Shown: piece after piece, positions 1 to 13,310 of the stretch | Numbering within the stretch: the first letter of the stretch is position 1 | Layout of the letters: each line of letters begins with the position of its first letter | Source of the DNA: Typha latifolia | Taxonomy: Eukaryota > Streptophyta > Magnoliopsida > Poales > Typhaceae | Reading direction: 5' to 3' | DNA: 64,000 nucleotides | Assembly (NCBI GenBank): GCA_019914945.1 | Contig: CM034101.1 | Coordinates: 18,301,188-18,365,187, forward strand | Position numbers and translations under genes: made by a program | Notes under the pieces: generated by a model | Told to the model about the DNA's origin: nothing | The model's database searches: none | The model's input: the letters and a program-made list of their open reading frames with translations, nothing else

Positions 1-7
1 CTCTTCT

Positions 8-12
<5 letters not shown>

Positions 13-54
<42 letters not shown>
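13..54. repeat. (TA)n microsatellite
   Basis: An uninterrupted TA dinucleotide run at the left edge of the window. It is likely length-polymorphic and shows no link to a gene. Confidence 0.95.
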
Positions 55-57
<3 letters not shown>

Positions 58-1563
58 CTAATTATAGAGTACGTGCAGCAAACCTAAAACACTTACGACC
101 ATTGGCCCGGATGATATGACCGGTAGTTAACATGCATGACTTGGTTTGCTCAATCTAACGAACGCCCTTTACCTTCCAAAGCAAGTGGGGGTGGGGGTGT
201 AAACCTTAATATTAATTGAAGTCCCTTTTCTTACTTTTGGTGGATCCTCACCTAACCTGACCTTAATGCCCATGTAGGATAGAAATCAATCATTGAGTTA
301 TACTATTGTTCTGTCTATTTGATTTGATAAAATTGATTGCTGGCCTGGATTTCCAGACAGATTCTGCAAACTTACGAGTCCTTTTCAATAAGGATTTTGT
401 ACGTACTCACTACTCATGCCTTGTTCGAGTATATACTGTACTCACGAGGAATTTCCTACACCTTCAGTTGTATATGATCGGACGCTCAGTTTGTGTAAGA
501 CAAGCAACCCGATAGATGGTAGTGACATCGAAATAACTAATTAACTATAGTAAATTTGGTAGTTACATTTCTCATGACAAAGAAGATCAAGGGTTTGATT
601 CCAACCCCAAATAATATTATGAAGAAATTATTTAGTGGTTTGATGGCTTGGCTCGTTTCGGTTGATGGCTCAACAATATGTTTAGCTTGGAGCATGTCTC
701 AGCGGCAGTTTGGTAAATTCTAAGTATTTCTGTATTTATGGAGGGTTGGCTAGCTCATATTTAGACTTGAGGCTAAAAAAAAAAACTATTAACAAAATAA
801 AAAGAAAACTCTGCGGAGGGGAGGGTAGCATGACAACACTGACAGGTGTCCATACAGAACTGGTGCAGCTTGACCATCCAATACACAATATGTACGACGA
901 ACAAAACTGGCGTGCGAATGCTTTTGGGAATTGTGCAGCGTGTACGTGGTCTTCACGTGCATGTCAGAAGCACCAAGGCATAGAGGAATCCGGGAATGGG
1001 AACAAATGCGGCTTTATGCACGACTGGATCCTCTCCATCCCAGTATACATGAATTACTTACCTACCTCAAAGGTTTTTTTTCTTTAAAAAAAAAAAAAAA
1101 AAAATCGTCGCATTGTTTTGGCAGTACAGTGTCTGGCTTAAGACGGCTCGTCAGATATCATTCAACCTTGGGAGAGAGAAAAAAAAAGAAAAGAAAGGGT
1201 TCCACGTTTTCCAACTACCGAGTTCGTTGGAGAGCAAGACAACGTGGCACGCGTACTCACCTCTATTAATTAATTATGGTTTCTGTTTTGTGAAAACACA
1301 CCCGCAATAATGCTATATTGCGGATGCGGACCTATTATATCGTATGTGGAGATATTCCCAACATAATTAAACCAGATACAGTGGCTTTAATTACTTGTGT
1401 CATGCCTTTAAACACATACAAGTTAATTTTTAACAGCGTTTTCAAATAACAGCATGCTTTAAGGGTTTTCGTCTTTTCATGCTGGGGGTTTAAAGTTACA
1501 TATATGTTAGATGGAACAAGTAAATAAGGTCATTGCTGCTCAATATTCCATAGGTTTTGAAGG

Positions 1564-1567
<4 letters not shown>

Positions 1568-1640
<73 letters not shown>
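1568..1640. repeat. (GA)n microsatellite
   Basis: About 36 perfect GA units. The Arg-Glu ORF across it is a translation of the repeat, not a gene. Confidence 0.95.
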
Positions 1641-1643
<3 letters not shown>

Positions 1644-2501
1644 AAATATTAGAAATTGTGCATCAAACTGTTCTACTTCGCATATCAATTAATTTATCCG
1701 ATTAAGATATCCCCAAATCGAATTGCTTTTCAGCTGATTAAAATATATCTTTGCACGCATGGAGCAAGCTGTAGGATGGGTCTTTCGGTCACCATCTTTA
1801 TTATCAATCCTTCTAAAAAAAACAAATCTATTATTCCTACAATTTATTTATTTATTTTCTAGTTGACATAAACATCGATCTTGATCTCGACACAATTGTC
1901 AAAATGTTCTTTTTAATATTACAAAAAGAACGACAAAAGCTCATCAACAACCGTGTTGATATCTATCTTCACGATAATGCTATTTATACATTAATTGCCT
2001 GTTTACGGTAAGAGTGATGACATGCTTCGTTAAGCATATCATCAATATTAGAAAGAGTGAGATGTTATATTTCCTTAATCGATGGAATTAGCTTTCGAAG
2101 AGAATTCAAATATCAGGAGGACGAGACAAAAATAATTTCTTTACATTGATATCTGAGCAAACCACTTACTATCATATGCACTGCTCAGGTTTTTATATGT
2201 TTTTAAGAGAAAATGAGGAAAGGGCCTCGACAGGTCATTAGGTTCTAAAGAATCATCCACGTCAAGCGGCCTTCTTAAATGTCATACGTCAATGGTTGCA
2301 TGGAGCGAAGTAAATTTGGCTTGTTTTGGGCCACAATTAATGCTGCTAATCATTTGATCACTAACTACAAATTGAACAACATACAGAGGTAACACTTCAA
2401 CCAAGCAAAAAGTTTCCTGAGATCATCAAGAAGCATACGAATATAGTGTTTGCAAGATCTGTAGGTGAATGTGGATAAATATATAGTTATGTTCTTCCGC
2501 C

Positions 2502-2521
2502 ATATATATATATATATATAT

Positions 2522-2577
<56 letters not shown>
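2502..2577. repeat. Compound (TA)n-(GA)n microsatellite
   Basis: About 10 TA units run directly into about 26 GA units. The Ser-Leu/Ile-Tyr ORF on the minus strand is an artefact of this repeat. Confidence 0.95.
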
Positions 2578-2578
<1 letters not shown>

Positions 2579-3063
2579 AATCTGCTGATGCAAAAAAGAG
2601 TACTACATCTTAGGGCTAGAAATCCTTAACCACAATTAGTTTCGACTCGATCATTTCATGTCCATCTTACCATTTATTAGGCTCTTTCCACGCAACCAGT
2701 CCAATGTAAAATCATCGTACGAGCAAATAAACCAGCAAACAAGTTGACATGCATTTTGGTCCCCAATATTCGCATTCAGGACAAGTAAGAGTTGTCTTAC
2801 TGACAACTACGTCCACAAGGATATCAATTTCACGACAACAAATAAAGTGAAGTTCTGTATATAGCACGACCAAGATGCAGTCATTCCTCCCTCCTCCCCC
2901 CACCCCCCGGGCGGGGGGAGAGAAAAAATAATATTAACAAAGATATTACATAATGAGCTAGGAAATTTATCTAAGAGGATCCTCGGAAGATTTTTTACCT
3001 GATTAAAAACAAGACTTTGTAGAGACTGCAACATGGAGTACATATCAAGACCAAGAGAAAATA

Positions 3064-3501
3064 TTATGGTCCAAGACTTGAAAGAAAGGAAATGATAATA
3101 ATGACTGGATTATTCTTTACAAAGTTTAACATATTATTTTCATGTGTTGGTACCGAGCACAAAAGAAACTTCTGCAGGGAAGATGCAGGCGTGGTGGTAG
3201 CTAGACTAGCCCTTCGTTTGGTCAGTGAGCATGCTAAACCAGCTAGCCAAGCGCCGGCGAAGAGAGGACGGAGATAGGTTAGGTGGAGATCGCCGTAGCA
3301 TATAGCTGGTAGAAGCTTAACACCAATGGTGGATTCTCTCCTACTAGCTACCAAGGAAGTGCAGGAACAGCAGTTCGGGCAGACAATGGGATGCTGCTCG
3401 TGGCTCTCGTTGGAGACGACGACCGGTGTTCTACGTCGTTTGCTCAGATGGCTGAAGCCTGGGTCCTCCGGCTTACCCACCAAGATGCGCGTGCTAAAGG
3501 C
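3064..3501 (-). CDS. Unassigned open frame, possibly an exon
   Basis: The minus strand is open for about 145 codons with no clear ATG at its head. It may begin at an acceptor-like CTCTAG near 3508. The codons around 3330-3440 prefer G or C in third position, unlike the surrounding AT-rich DNA. The peptide has a Cys-rich patch (CPNCCSC) following KRRRTPVVVSNES. I do not recognise a family. The plus strand holds a 62-codon ORF over the same bases (3326-3514), so the coding strand is uncertain. It could be one exon of a small gene, a gene relic or chance. Confidence 0.2.
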   Translation of the reverse strand, partial: AFSTRILVGKPEDPGFSHLSKRRRTPVVVSNESHEQHPIVCPNCCSCTSLVASRRESTIGVKLLPAICYGDLHLTYLRPLFAGAWLAGLACSLTKRRASLATTTPASSLQKFLLCSVPTHENNMLNFVKNNPVIIIISFLSSLGP

Positions 3502-3608
3502 TTCAGCTTGCTAGAGGGTTGAGTTGGGACTCCCTGGAATTAGCTAGGATTTTCCGGATTAGATCATTGATGAAGGAGTGCTGGGCTACCCTTGGTTCCT
3601 TTTAAGGG

Positions 3609-3628
3609 GTGCGGTGCGGTGCGGTGCA
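3609..3628. repeat. Short GGTGC-type tandem repeat
   Basis: Four tandem copies of a five-base GC-rich unit (ggtgc/gcggt) in otherwise mixed sequence. Confidence 0.8.
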
Positions 3629-3639
3629 GAGTTTCTCAT

Positions 3640-6600
3640 CTCCGTAGAGAAGGCAATAGGATTGCCAATTGAGCGGGCGGTTAACCAGGGTAAGTTATCA
3701 GTTGTGAAGCTCCGTAGGCTGGTGTATTCTAAGTTATCAGTTGATGGTGTAAGCTGATAAGTTTTTTTAGCTGCATGCAGCTCTGTTATATCAACCAAAA
3801 AAAATAAATAAAAAAATAAAAAATCTGCAGTTATACAAGAGCTATTGAAAGAGACATCACAAAATTGTTACCGTATATAAGAACCATCAAGGCTATCTGT
3901 CTTACTGATATCAACTGCCAAAAATTGCTGCAAGTTCTAAGAAGATTCAGGTAATGGAAGGGTTTGCATTCAATCTGTTATAAGGCCAGTTGGTGGCAGA
4001 CTTTACCTACGCCATTTTGTAGTAGTTTGGCTAGTGCAAGTCAAAACTTGCTTTCTGACATATCATAAAATCAAAATCAGTTTCCCTAGCATCTGTAGAT
4101 ACTTAATACTCAAGAAAGTGTAAACAATACCTAGACTAGTGATGCTGTACCTTAACGATTTTGTAAACACAGTAAATTGACAAAGCATAGCCTAATAGAA
4201 CATTCGCCAATTCCCTCTTTATATCTGAGTAAATGCAGCAGCTACTGGAATGGTTATACAAGTTATAAAGAATGTAATCTGAAAAGTAGCAAATTGTCTG
4301 ACAGTCAACCGTCAAATAATTAATTGTATATAATATTGTAGAAAAACTACTTACTTATCCAGGCAAAAATACAACTCATTTTAAGTGTCTTCAAGCATGA
4401 AGAGAGATGATAGACATTCATCATCTAAACAATAATTCTACAACAAAATAATCCATCTCATCTAGATGAAGTCGAGAGACAGAAGATTCGCTTGCTTAGT
4501 TAACAGTGCTTCAAATATGCCTCAATTAGAAGATCTAGGTTACTTTGATGCATCCATAAGAAATTTTTTCTAATGTTTTAGTTCCTTACCAAACTTTTAA
4601 AATCGACTAGATTATTTCCTATTTCTTCCATATGATTACTGTTTGGTTGAATGAACAGTCTCCAATAGGTATGTGTGCATCTCAAGCAATTAAAATAAGG
4701 TCTTCTCTAAACTAGAAGTCAAAAGCAATTAAGGTCCTTTTATTGGTTGCTGTCCAATTATTTCTATAAACCAATCCAATTAAGCCGTACCATTAGGTTG
4801 AACACTTACTAGAACTGGGCTAGGAAGTCTCTGACCTGAAGATGGACGTGCAGTTGTGAACTTTGTGCTAGAGTTCAAAATGGATGGAAGTGTGAAACTA
4901 GTCTTGAGTTAGACTACAGGTTGCACTGCTAAAGTTTTCATTAATTAAAGATTGGTTGCCTTCAGATTTTAGTTTATGAAATCAAAATTTATGATAAGAT
5001 GCTTTCTTCTACTGCAACAATTCTTAAGGGTTTGATCTAGTAGTCGCTTAACAACTTTGTGGCAAGTTTTAGAGACTTGCTTTTCAAATTACTCACCTAG
5101 CAACTCGTGCATCACCTGGGTTTCTAGAAGTGATATACTTACCTAATATCCATTAGCACAAACTCACTCTTAACAAACAAGGTTTAACAAACCAGTAAGT
5201 TTTATCATTGAAGAAGACAACAAGTTAGGAAGATACTAGGCCATGCTTGCTTGGAGTTCAAGAACCCCCTTGAACTCGTTTAGGAACTTCTAAAATGATT
5301 CAGTAATCAAACATCAATTTATCTTTTTTTTATATCTAATTAAAATTTACTATCCAAAAAATTAAAACTAAAAAATAAAACTAACTAATCGAATTCGGGA
5401 CTTAGTCTCAAATCAAATAAAGCCATATATATTAAACCACAACAAGCTGCAAATTTTAATACTAGATCAAAAATGACCTTAGCTTGACGAAGTTCTTATA
5501 TCTCAAGGAATAACAATTTTGACAGTTCCTCCAACTCCAACGCTTGCACCTCTGCCTCTAAAATTTTCTTCCTCAAAGCAACAGAAAAACAATGAGAACA
5601 GAATTTTACATAAAAAATTAGTTAGAACTTAGAAGTATGATGTCATCAGCAGTTCCTTCAGCTCTCAGCAATTTATGTTAGTCTCTCCTCTTAGATATAC
5701 ACTTGTCCGTTATTTTAGGTCAAACCTAACCAGCATAGATAATTCCATTTCTTGATGAATACATGTCCGGAAATAATTCAGATCAAATACCATTTCATCT
5801 AACATGTTGTGGAACTAAAAATGAATTAACAGAAACTAGCAAATTGTGAAGACAATCCGGGAGATATTTTTTTCTTCATAAGATATTAAGATCAATGTTC
5901 GACTTAGGCGGAAAAGCTATTGCATGTCGTCATTCTGAAATGCACTTCTTGTTGGCAATTCCTGGAATTTTAACTTGACAGCAAGTGGAAAAGGAAAGGT
6001 TTTGAGGCATAAAAGGTAAAGAGATTAACACAGTAAGCTACGGCAGATCAAGATTAGATCACGAGGCTCTCAGATAACCTCTTTTAATTAAAAGTTAAGG
6101 GGCAACTTCATGAATAAGCAATAAAGAAGAAAAAAAGATAAGGGAGTGCTCGTGTTAAAAAGAACCTTAGCATGAATAGCAATGATGACCAATCTCCTCT
6201 TCCTTCTAAATAATCAGGTGACTGATGGAACTGTTCTTAAGCAAGTTCACTGGGTTCCTTATTTTATAAATCAATGTATAAAAGTCCAGCTTTACTGGAA
6301 TAGATGTTGAGTTTACTACCCTTTCCTCCTCTCTTCTTTCTTCTTTCATCTACTTGTGCTTTTTTTTCTAAGCTACTCTCCTGAATCACAAATATTTTGC
6401 TCTGTTTCAGCATTTGACTAACAAATAAAAAACACTTTTTCCCTCTATTTCGTAAATTAACCCTTCTAATATCTTCTTACAATCTCCCCAGACTTTAGTT
6501 TTATCAATCTCGAATCAGATAAGCTTTCCTTCATGGGGTTACAACAGAAGCTATGCCATTTTTCACAAACTTATCGACACATTAAACTACTAATCAGCAC

Positions 6601-9080
6601 ATACATCTTCCGACCCCTGAACCCTCTCCATCTCCATTTGGGATAGAAGAATTTTCTTTTTCTTTGTTAAACAGGTCTTTCTTGATTGCATGAGTTGTCT
6701 TTCTAATGCTCAATTTCCCTGTTCATAATACATAAAATCACTGTAATAGCACAAAGCATCATCAGGGTCGAGCATAAAATTGTAACCATGATATACTGCT
6801 CCTCTTAATCATTTCATTAGACAGAACTGTTAATATCATGTGCTGCGCTGTTTTAAACACAAGATGTCCTTCAGATCATTACCTCAAAGTTATCTGTGAA
6901 ACAACAAGGTTTTCAGAATTTTATGTGCATATCGAGATTACTAATATCAGGGCATCAATTGTTGGCGTGTATTAAGGCATGACGATGTCGATATAGTCTA
7001 GGCAGGTAAACAAAGTGGACAACTGATGGACACTGGAGAATAATATATAATATAAACCGAAAACAAACAGATATGGATGCTTCAAAAAGTATTAATAATT
7101 GCATAAATGCAGTTAACATCGTTTACTTTTGGACAGCTTGACTCATAAGTATGACATCTCCAAGTCAACTGATGTTTGTTTCTAGCTGCTTTGTAGTATT
7201 TATCCCAACACCACATATACTATGCATAAAGAACTTCATAAACGACTTGAAAAAAGAAAGAAGAAAACAAGCCGAGGTACAATTAATACTACGAACCTGA
7301 TGAAGAGGGATAAATAGCGGTAAGGTAGATTGACGGTTCCAAATCCAGAAAGGAGGGGCATGAACTAATCCGGCTAACTAACTGGGGCATCATTTTTGGA
7401 TACTAGTAACGATTACCAAAACGAAACAGCGGGGGAGAGCAAATCCTATTCCTATTTACACAGTATTAACGTATCATATCACAAAGCAAGAAAAAGGGAA
7501 AACCATTTGTCCAAACCTCTTTCTGGAGAAGGCATAGAGAAATCCCAGCAAGAACAAGATCGCTACAAGGCACAGCCCGTCCTATTGCGCCAAAATTATG
7601 CTTGGTTCAGGAAACTACCTTGACGATTTTGGTGTTCCATGACCATTATCAAGAACTCATACTGGACTATTTTGCTCTCATTCAAAATACACATTTTTAC
7701 TACAGAGGATATTACAAACGATGGTTAAAGGAGAAAAAGGAACGTAGGAACAAATTAGCAACGGCGAAGTCGATCTTACCACCGGCGTTATTCTCGGAGA
7801 ATCAAATAGCAAATGATAGACTGTCGACTGATAGATAGTATCCACTCCTCACACGCTTACAAATCCACCGACTTTAAAGAGCAACTTAACTTATCGGATT
7901 CGGATCCCACAAAATGCGCACCCAATCCATATGAGTCATTGTTAGTAAATAATCCATGCAATATATGTTTTACTGTACGACATACATGTACATGATTTAG
8001 AAATCTTCATTTTTTTTAAAAAAAAAAAAGAAAGTTACGAGCATTGCTTCCCTTTCTAGGTTTCTTTAAAAAAATTTAAAAAAAAATATAGAATAATTAT
8101 TTTATATTCTTATCCATCCATTATACCTCTAATCTAGAGCATGGCATTATAATATTATTTATAATCTAAATAATAGTATAATAATTACTTTTATATGATA
8201 TAAAATTAAAGTAAAATATAAATAAGAAATTAATATATATTCAAATATTTTTGATTTGATATATAAATTTCAATTAAAGTGTTGTTTTTTTAGGTCCGCA
8301 CTGCATATATATATAAGCATAAAATTGAGGTTAAGATTTTGATTTATGAAATGTAATAGATCGATGATAGAAAAGGAGGGACTTTTTAAATAATTTTAGT
8401 TAAATCAAGGATAAAATAATAATTGAACTTATATGTGAAATAATATCAATATAATCTATAGTATAAATAATTGACGTCTACTTTCCCGTGTTACAAATCA
8501 TATTTTTCAACAAGTTTCCTACATAGAGATAAAAATCCATGGAGCCCATCACCCTTACTATGTCACAGCAGTGGAAATGGTTCCACTCAAGCCTTCACAG
8601 TATACAGTTTGATAAGAATAAAGGGGAAGGATTGCAAGAAACAAAAAAAATATTATAGTGTTATCATATATGCCTTGAACTCGAGCATCTATCCATCCAG
8701 GCGACTTGCATGAAATAGGAAAAATAAAATAAAAATAAAGAACAGAAGAAGAAGAAGAAGAAGAAGTAAGGCAGTTTATCTGCAATGCCCTAAGAAACTA
8801 GGTTCAAGACTTGATTAATGATTACATGAAGTTTATGCAAACACACCTTCATATACTTATCCAGACATGAGATTTAAATGCCAAATCACCAATCCAACAA
8901 CAAAGGAGCCAGAGGTGACCCATGTCGCATCCATATTCATAATAGACAATGTCAACTCAGAAAATTCATAAGAGTCAATTCTGAAAGCATATGATAAAAG
9001 ATCTTAAACTACTGTCCAGACAGAGGATCCACGATCAGTAAGCAAGCAAGCTCACTTGGCAGCCCAAAGCTCCATGGTTT
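3640..9080. other. Long intergenic stretch, no gene recognised
   Basis: About 5.4 kb of AT-rich DNA between the unassigned ORF and the 3' end of the GRF gene. It holds one MITE (5241-5424), poly-A/T runs and a short (GAA)n near 8746-8766. Both strands are dense in stops and no recognisable protein motif appears. ORFs of 60-85 codons at 7396-7995 and 8471-8785 look like chance. Confidence 0.6.
5241..5424 (+). mobile_element. MITE, family member A
   Basis: About 185 bp. It starts with a TTGCTTGGAGTTCAAGAACCCC-like end and finishes with ATCGAATTCGGGACTTAGTC...AAATAAAGCC. The same order of blocks occurs at 33604-33786, inverted at 38643-38825, and in short form at 48201-48291. The ends are inverted relatives of GGGCTTGTTTGG, as in Tourist/PIF-Harbinger MITEs. 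It has no coding capacity. Confidence 0.7.
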
Positions 9081-11836
9081 TCAATCATCTGCAAAGATAT
9101 ATATATATATATATAATAACAATAAAAGTATTAATAGATCAGCAAGGGAGAAGCAGATAATGAGAGAATGACATGATTTGGAAAGAAATTACATACCATC
9201 AGGAGATCTGGAACTGGTGGTGGAAAAGTCAGAGGATGCCATTGGGATGGACATTGATAGTTGGGTTGTGGAAAATAATGTCCGGTTTGATCTCTCTTCC
9301 TCAAGGTCAGGCCATGAATCCTTCGGCTTGGGCCACTCATCAAAGAAAGGCCGGAGTGGCTGGCTTTCATGCTTCACTGAGTCAACTGATCCAAGCTCAT
9401 TACCGAAAAAGAAATGCTGCTGTCGGCTAGGCTTTGATAGTGAACCAACAGTAGCCTGCTCCAGATCTTGCAGGGATGTAAACGGAGGATAATTGATCTC
9501 TAATGCAGATCCACCTCTTGATGTTGAAAGGGGGAATGACGAAACCTGAGATGGCAGCAGTGAAGAGTCTATTCCGAGACCCCTTACACTTCCAGAGGCA
9601 TCTGAGAAAAGACTATGCTCCCCGGTTGCAGCTCTAACTCCATAAGAATACCTGCTTATTGCAAAAATATACAGTTTAGTTTGGTCACAAGCATGAGAAT
9701 TAACAAAAAGAGAAATGCACATTCAAGTTTAGTAGCTTTATGATAGATCAAACATGAAAGATCCTCATTAAACTCAATATCTATGTAAGACTCAGGTGAA
9801 GCTAAAAAAACAATCATCTGAAAATCCACTTGAGAAAACAAGATGCTATCTCAAGACACCATGAATCTCTGATAAAACATTGGAAATCACAAGCACGGAA
9901 AGCTAGCAAAAATAAGAATGTGGTACAAAATACTCTGAATTGCATCAAATAGATCAGTATCTGTAAATGCATAAAATGGATAAATAAAGTTAACCTTGCA
10001 CATTTCTACAATAACTAAATTAAGACGACTTCTTATGCCAAATATCTGACTGAAACCAAAATGCAATGAGTATCATGCCACAATTTATGTGTGGGAACAA
10101 TCAAAATTTATATTCATAACAGAATTCTGTACCTCTTATCACAGCTATTAAAAGATTCAACATATCATGACTTCGGCTTCAAAAATTGTGGATTTTAAAG
10201 AACAATGAGAAAATATACTATATACTGAACAGAAAGATTGTTAATTTGCATAGCATACAGTGAAGTACAAGAAAAGACAAGCAGATATCAATCTCTGAAG
10301 AAGATTAAGACAAATAGGATAGTTGTTTACCCATTTCTGCAGTGATACACACATGTAGTGCTGTGCACTACCAGAAATCCAATAAAACAAAAGGAAGTAA
10401 ACAAAAATAGTATGAGATATCTAACAGAATTCACAACTCACTATCACACAGTAAAGTGCTGTTAATCTAATCATCTAATTTAACCTGTCACCATATGCCA
10501 TAATATAGATAGTACAAAACAAAAACAGATAGAACACTCTGAAATCTAAATAATAAATAGTTATAACAGTTTGTTATAGAGTTAAAAGACAATAAGAAAA
10601 AGTGGTTGATGCATATAGCTATATCACTATTTGTTAACTACATGATCTTCTACTCAAAATAAAATAGCATAGTATAACTATGAGAAAGATGTCAATAGCT
10701 AGTACAGACCCAAAAAAGAAAGATTCTCCAGAAGTACGTAAGCCTTTCTGGATGCTTCAGCAGATATAAATAAAGTCTTAGAATCTCCGACATGTGAGAA
10801 AGATGTTAGATAAGCAAAGTATTCTAATCCTGACTCTGAGCAAGGGCAGAGCACTGAGAATTAAAAAACAGGAATAAATGCTAGGACAAGCATATATGTG
10901 AGACAGCAAGTGACGATCTGAAATCTGTAGTTCTTCCTTCTTTACTTGCAGGATGTCAGAGGGAAAAGTTCTGCACTTACCCAGAGCACAATCTTCTGGA
11001 GAGACTATCATATGAACACAAATTAACTAAATTCTCAGAGCAAGCAGAAGCCAGAAAAGACTGATATATAGGCAAATATATAGCCCTTAGTCCCTTACAA
11101 GGCACTGAGCAATACTCTGCAAGGCTTTCCTACACTTTAAATATTTAAATGCAGAAAGGCACAGCATATTTAAATGCAGAAAGGCACAGCGCTTTGGAGA
11201 TTTAAGTATGGGTTTATTTATCCATAGCTCCAAAGAAGGATCAGTAACTTATTCCAATCCAGGAATAGTACCAACAAATAAGGAATGATATAGCAGAAGT
11301 CAATGGTATTGCAGAGAGATGCAGCAAACACTCAATATGGGAAGAACACTAGCAGTACAATCCTTGGAGTGACAATAGAGAAAAGGCAATAGAAGAGACC
11401 TGAAATCTTTGGTGCCGGCTCCGTATGCACCAGTTTCAATCTGCAACTGAGAAGCACTGGGCCCTGTAGCAGCGAATGAATTCGCTATACTGCTACTACC
11501 GGCGACAGAGTGCAGGGGATGGCTCTGAAAACTTCCGCTGCCACTGCTCCCCGACAGTGGGAGGGATGTTACGGTCGAAGCGGAAGGCGACTGGGACTGG
11601 GAGACGGTCTGCGTTTCCACAGGCTTTCTTGAACGGTTTCGGCCTCGGTGCATGTGGCGCTCACAGTACTTGGAATCGGGGTACGCTTCCTTGGAGCACC
11701 GCCATTTCTTTCCGTCCGTCCGGCGGCATCGACCTGGCTCAGGGTCCAGCTTCTTCCCGAAATAGGAGCAGTAACCGACTGAGGCCCCAAACACCAAATC
11801 AACGAAGAGGTATTAATAGTCAAAAATACCAGCTTT

Positions 11837-11886
<50 letters not shown>

Positions 11887-12945
11887 AGAGATCAAACAAT
11901 AGGACTAAATAAAACCCTGCATTAAAAAGCATCCGAGATTTTATATAATGTCAAGGAGACCCAAGTAGAATCAAAATACAATCTCCAATAAACCCAACAC
12001 ACTGTCTTCAGTAAACAACGAAAGCGATTGCAACTTCATCGCAGTAAATGCAGGGGAGACTTCCTATACAGAGACACGGATGAACAGTCAAATACCATAC
12101 AGGTTAACGACTCCGATTAGAAATGGTACAAACCTCAAATAAGAATGATATAGATGGTGGATGGCTACTTGAGTGAATAAAAAACACTTCCGAAAAAAGA
12201 AAGCTATAAAATCAAATATAGTCTTCTTCAATAAGCTCATGTAAACATTGAAAAGGAGACGCAAGTAACAGTATCACCGTTTATCTTGGAACCAATAGAA
12301 GAGCAAAAATGAACCGGATGGACATCAAAACTTCAGGAAGAAGGAAGAAAAGATGGAAAATAAGAAAGATAGAAACTCTGTAAACATACATGAAAATCTA
12401 TCATCAACCTTGAAAAGAAAACCACCACAAACAAGAGTAACGGATCAAAAAGAAAAGTCAATAGATACTTCATGAACCCACATAAGGAAATACAAACCTC
12501 CAAGCGAAAGGCACAGAATACCAGAGGAAGAGATGGAAGAAAAGGTAAAAACTTTATGAACCAATAGACCGACATCGCACCCACAAACAAAACAACCAAA
12601 TAACAGAGGAAGGAACCTATAAAGATCGAACCTTTGTCAGCTCACCTCACAATGTGAACCAAAAGAATGATCAAAAGCACGATAAAGAAGTAAAACATCA
12701 TCAGCAAAACCAAATCAGATCAACTAATCCGAGTAAGGAAACTTGGGTTTACGAGATGGATGGTGGTAGAATCGCGCCGCCATGGATTCGAAGCTCCTCC
12801 TGATAGATAACAGGAGATCCGGTGGCACGGGTACCCCTGCCACCAGATACTTGTATATTAGCGCTTGCTGCTCCAACTCCTCCCACTGCGCTGCCGTAAA
12901 CGGAGCGCGCCACGTCACCCCCGCCGCTGCCGCCGCAGCGTTCAT
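9081..12945 (-). CDS. GRF: Growth-regulating factor (GRF) transcription factor
   Basis: A plant transcription factor that works with GIF co-activators to promote cell proliferation in leaves and other organs. Exons on the minus strand: 12945-12753, 11778-11400, 9651-9197 and 9088-9081, giving 344 aa. All junctions are GT-AG and keep frame. Exon 1 encodes the QLQ domain from about residue 13 ([19 protein letters not shown]). Exon 2 encodes the WRC domain ([18 protein letters not shown], then YCERH) with its C3H zinc ligands and basic nuclear-localisation stretch. Exon 3 carries the C-terminal FFD ([10 protein letters not shown]) and TQL ([10 protein letters not shown]) motifs typical of shorter GRFs. 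The last exon adds only the tail SPDDD. If the 9196 donor were not used, the frame would stop almost at once, one Met later. The start is the ATG just before the Ala run, giving the usual short leader before QLQ. The paralogue number cannot be assigned from sequence alone. Confidence 0.96.
11141..11190. repeat. Perfect 25-bp tandem duplication in GRF intron 2
   Basis: The unit starting atatttaaatgcag and ending ggcacagc occurs twice head to tail without a mismatch. This suggests a recent replication-slippage duplication inside the intron. Confidence 0.9.
11616..11636 (-). promoter_or_regulatory. miR396 target site in GRF mRNA
   Basis: The plus strand here reads as the miR396-like sequence (tccacaggctttcttg then aacgg), so the GRF mRNA is complementary to miR396. 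It lies just downstream of the WRC zinc finger, over codons for RSRKPVE, the position known for post-transcriptional control of GRFs. The site carries the usual extra base relative to the canonical miR396a sequence. Confidence 0.9.
11837..11886. repeat. (TCTA)n tetranucleotide microsatellite
   Basis: About 12 TCTA units in GRF intron 1, roughly 60 bp downstream of exon 2's 5' boundary on the plus-strand map. Likely polymorphic. Confidence 0.95.
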
Positions 12946-13210
12946 TTCTCCTCCCTTCTCCCCTCTGCAACCGTATCAAAAAAATCTCAAAAGAGAAAAC
13001 GAAGAAAGAGAAAGATATTTAGAAAATAGAGGAAGAGGAGGGGGGATCGAGGCACCCCGAAAGGAGACATTACCCCAGCGCGCGGCAGAAAAGGGGAGAG
13101 AAGAGCACGGTCTGGTCACCTGCCGGTGAATAAGAGGCATAGGGTTTCGCCATTTCAAGCAGCGAAGAGGACAGAGAGGGGGAGGGCCGCGAGAAGGACA
13201 GACACAAGTC

Positions 13211-13212
<2 letters not shown>

Positions 13213-13244
<32 letters not shown>
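13213..13244. repeat. (GA)n in the GRF 5' leader
   Basis: Sixteen GA units. On the GRF sense strand this is a CT-rich tract between the TATA box and the ATG, a common layout in plant 5' leaders. Confidence 0.9.
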
Positions 13245-13246
<2 letters not shown>

Positions 13247-13302
13247 TAGGTAATGTGTATGCGAAAGAGACTGGCCTATCTGTTACGGTGACCGAGGCCA
13301 CC

Positions 13303-13310
13303 TTTTTATA
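13303..13310 (-). promoter_or_regulatory. Probable TATA box of GRF
   Basis: The minus strand reads TATAAAAA about 360 bp upstream of the GRF ATG. It is followed by the CT-rich leader, consistent with transcription starting near 13270-13280. Confidence 0.55.

Larger units (their letters stand above)
55..3063. other. Intergenic DNA, no gene recognised
   Basis: AT-rich sequence with two long GA/TA microsatellites, poly-A runs and only short ORFs, many of them translations of the repeats. I found no conserved domain, splice-compatible exon chain or RNA gene here. Confidence 0.6.

Noticed and set aside
1511..1705. Arg-Glu repeat protein
   Set aside because: It is only the translation of the (GA)n microsatellite. 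The same applies to Ser-Leu and Ile-Tyr ORFs at 2365-2580, 15011-15205 and 28438-28632.
9173..9492. Plus-strand ORFs of 85 and 104 codons over GRF exon 3
   Set aside because: They are shadows of the minus-strand GRF coding exon, which carries the FFD and TQL motifs.
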